10,252 bases of DNA, from positions 1 to 10,252 of the forward strand of contig DATGGU010000113.1 of assembly GCA_035308365.1 (NCBI GenBank). The letters are read 5' to 3'. Origin of the DNA: PALSA-505 sp035308365 (lineage in GTDB: Bacteria > Actinomycetota > Actinomycetes > Streptosporangiales > Streptosporangiaceae). The translations under genes and the position numbers were made by a program. This document shows, in pieces, positions 9,495-10,252 of the stretch (positions are counted from its first letter, which is position 1; the number at the start of each line of letters is the position of its first letter). The notes beneath the pieces are model-generated. The model had not been told where the DNA came from, did no database searches, and was given only the letters and a program-made list of their open reading frames with translations.

Positions 9495-10252
9495 AGGCCA
9501 AAGCGCCGGGTGGTCCCGGGAAGCTTCTGGAACCCTGGTTCGCGCCGTTAGCGCTGGTCAACGGATCTGCGGTCGGGCTCACCCCGATCCTGCTGCCGCT
9601 GGTGGCGGCGAAGCAGGGTGCCGGGCACGTCGGCCTGGTCATGGGGACGTTCAACCTCGGGGCGTTCGCGGCTCCGGTCACCGGCGGGGTGGCCGACGCG
9701 CTGCACGCACACCGGCTGCTTGCGACGCTGTGCGCGGCCCTGTCCGCCGTCAGCCTGTGGCTGTTCCCGTTCGCGAACTCGCCGCTGCAGTTGCTGCTCG
9801 CCCTGGTGAACGGGGCGGGCTTCGCCGGCGCGGTCACGATCGCCAACCTGATGATCGTGGAACGGCGGCCGGAACCGGAGTGGAACCAGCGGCTCGGCTG
9901 GCTGGAGACGGCGCTGAGCGTCGGGCAGGGCGGCGCGCTGATCCTGGCGGCCTGGCTGAGCGGGCTGGGCGAGCGGGCCGGCCTTGGCATCGCCGCGCTG
10001 ATCCCCGCCGCCGCCGTCCCGCTGTGCATCGCGCTGCTCCCCCGCTCGCCGACGCGCCCACAGCCCGCCGCGACAGCAGACCAGACCGAACCGCACGCGG
10101 CAACGGCAGACCAGCGGGGGCCAGCCCCGGCGGCAGACCAGACCGAACCACACGCCGCGACGGCAGACCAGACCGAACCGCACGCCGCGACAGCAGACCA
10201 GACCGGACCGGACGCGGGTCTCGCCCAGGCAGTCCCGGCCGCCCAGCGTGCC
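9491..10252 (+). CDS. MFS-like transporter, N-terminal half (3' end outside window)
   Basis: The frame is open from GTG 9491 to the window end, 254 residues so far. Hydrophobic segments at about 17-40, 46-68, 75-95, 98-123, 136-158 and 164-184 make six membrane helices, the N-terminal half of a major facilitator. The polar stretch GGVADALHAHR between helices 2 and 3 sits where the MFS signature loop is found. After helix 6 comes a long, Pro/Ala/Gln-rich cytoplasmic loop (185 onward) built of decapeptide repeats; helices 7-12 should follow beyond the window. Codon 20 is TTA, rare in such genomes. Translation may depend on the overlapping upstream ORF. The substrate is unknown. Because the protein is incomplete and no specific family motif was identified, a non-MFS six-helix protein is not excluded. 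Confidence 0.7.
   Translation, partial: MKAKAPGGPGKLLEPWFAPLALVNGSAVGLTPILLPLVAAKQGAGHVGLVMGTFNLGAFAAPVTGGVADALHAHRLLATLCAALSAVSLWLFPFANSPLQLLLALVNGAGFAGAVTIANLMIVERRPEPEWNQRLGWLETALSVGQGGALILAAWLSGLGERAGLGIAALIPAAAVPLCIALLPRSPTRPQPAATADQTEPHAATADQRGPAPAADQTEPHAATADQTEPHAATADQTGPDAGLAQAVPAAQRA
10067..10213 (+). repeat. In-frame 30-bp tandem repeats coding AATADQTEPH
   Basis: Five successive units encode AATADQTEPH (10067-10096), AATADQRGPAP (10097-10129), a shortened AADQTEPH (10130-10153), AATADQTEPH (10154-10183) and AATADQTGPD (10184-10213). The DNA differs mainly at silent positions, and indels keep the frame. The repeats form the loop after membrane helix 6 of the transporter. Confidence 0.85.

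Noticed and set aside
10067..10213. CRISPR array
   Set aside because: The repeats are contiguous, have no unique spacers, and stay in frame within a coding sequence.

Overview
The window is very GC-rich, with strong G/C preference at third codon positions, frequent GTG starts and a treS-mak-glgB gene order. This fits an actinomycete (Actinomycetota, Streptomyces/Streptosporangium/Actinomadura-like); I cannot place the genus. Two identifiable genes are cut by the window edges: treS at the left and an MFS-type transporter at the right. No rRNA, tRNA, CRISPR array, insertion sequence or phage gene was seen.

Left half, plus strand (1-5227): a glycogen/alpha-glucan operon. TreS interconverts trehalose and maltose, maltokinase phosphorylates maltose to maltose 1-phosphate, and GlgB adds alpha-1,6 branches to the glucan. 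Together these are three of the four activities of the GlgE pathway; the polymerising maltosyltransferase GlgE is not in the window and would be expected upstream. treS and mak are separated by about 125 bp that carry a perfect 13-bp inverted repeat enclosing smaller, competing hairpins. mak and glgB overlap by one base. Inside glgB is a strikingly A/T-rich palindromic patch.

Middle, minus strand (5254-8685): converging on glgB is a probable two-gene unit, an SDR oxidoreductase followed by a circularly permuted ATP-grasp protein of unknown substrate. Upstream lies the frameshifted 3' remnant of a larger gene (7435-7850). Its broken 5' edge sits at a 13-bp direct repeat that also forms the stop region of the next gene, a small EthD-like protein. 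Beyond a very strong hairpin is a gene for a small exported four-cysteine protein, with a 22-bp-period direct repeat upstream.

Right end: a YfcE-type metallophosphoesterase (minus) is divergent from an MFS-like transporter (plus). The transporter appears to be preceded by a leaderless 18-codon upstream ORF whose stop overlaps the transporter GTG start (GTGA). It also has an early TTA codon and a decapeptide-repeat cytoplasmic loop.

I see no clear evidence for a wholly new defence or mobile system. The observations most worth following are the treS-mak intercistronic structure, the upstream ORF/TTA arrangement at the transporter, the SDR/ATP-grasp pair, and the recombination scar at 7845-7883.
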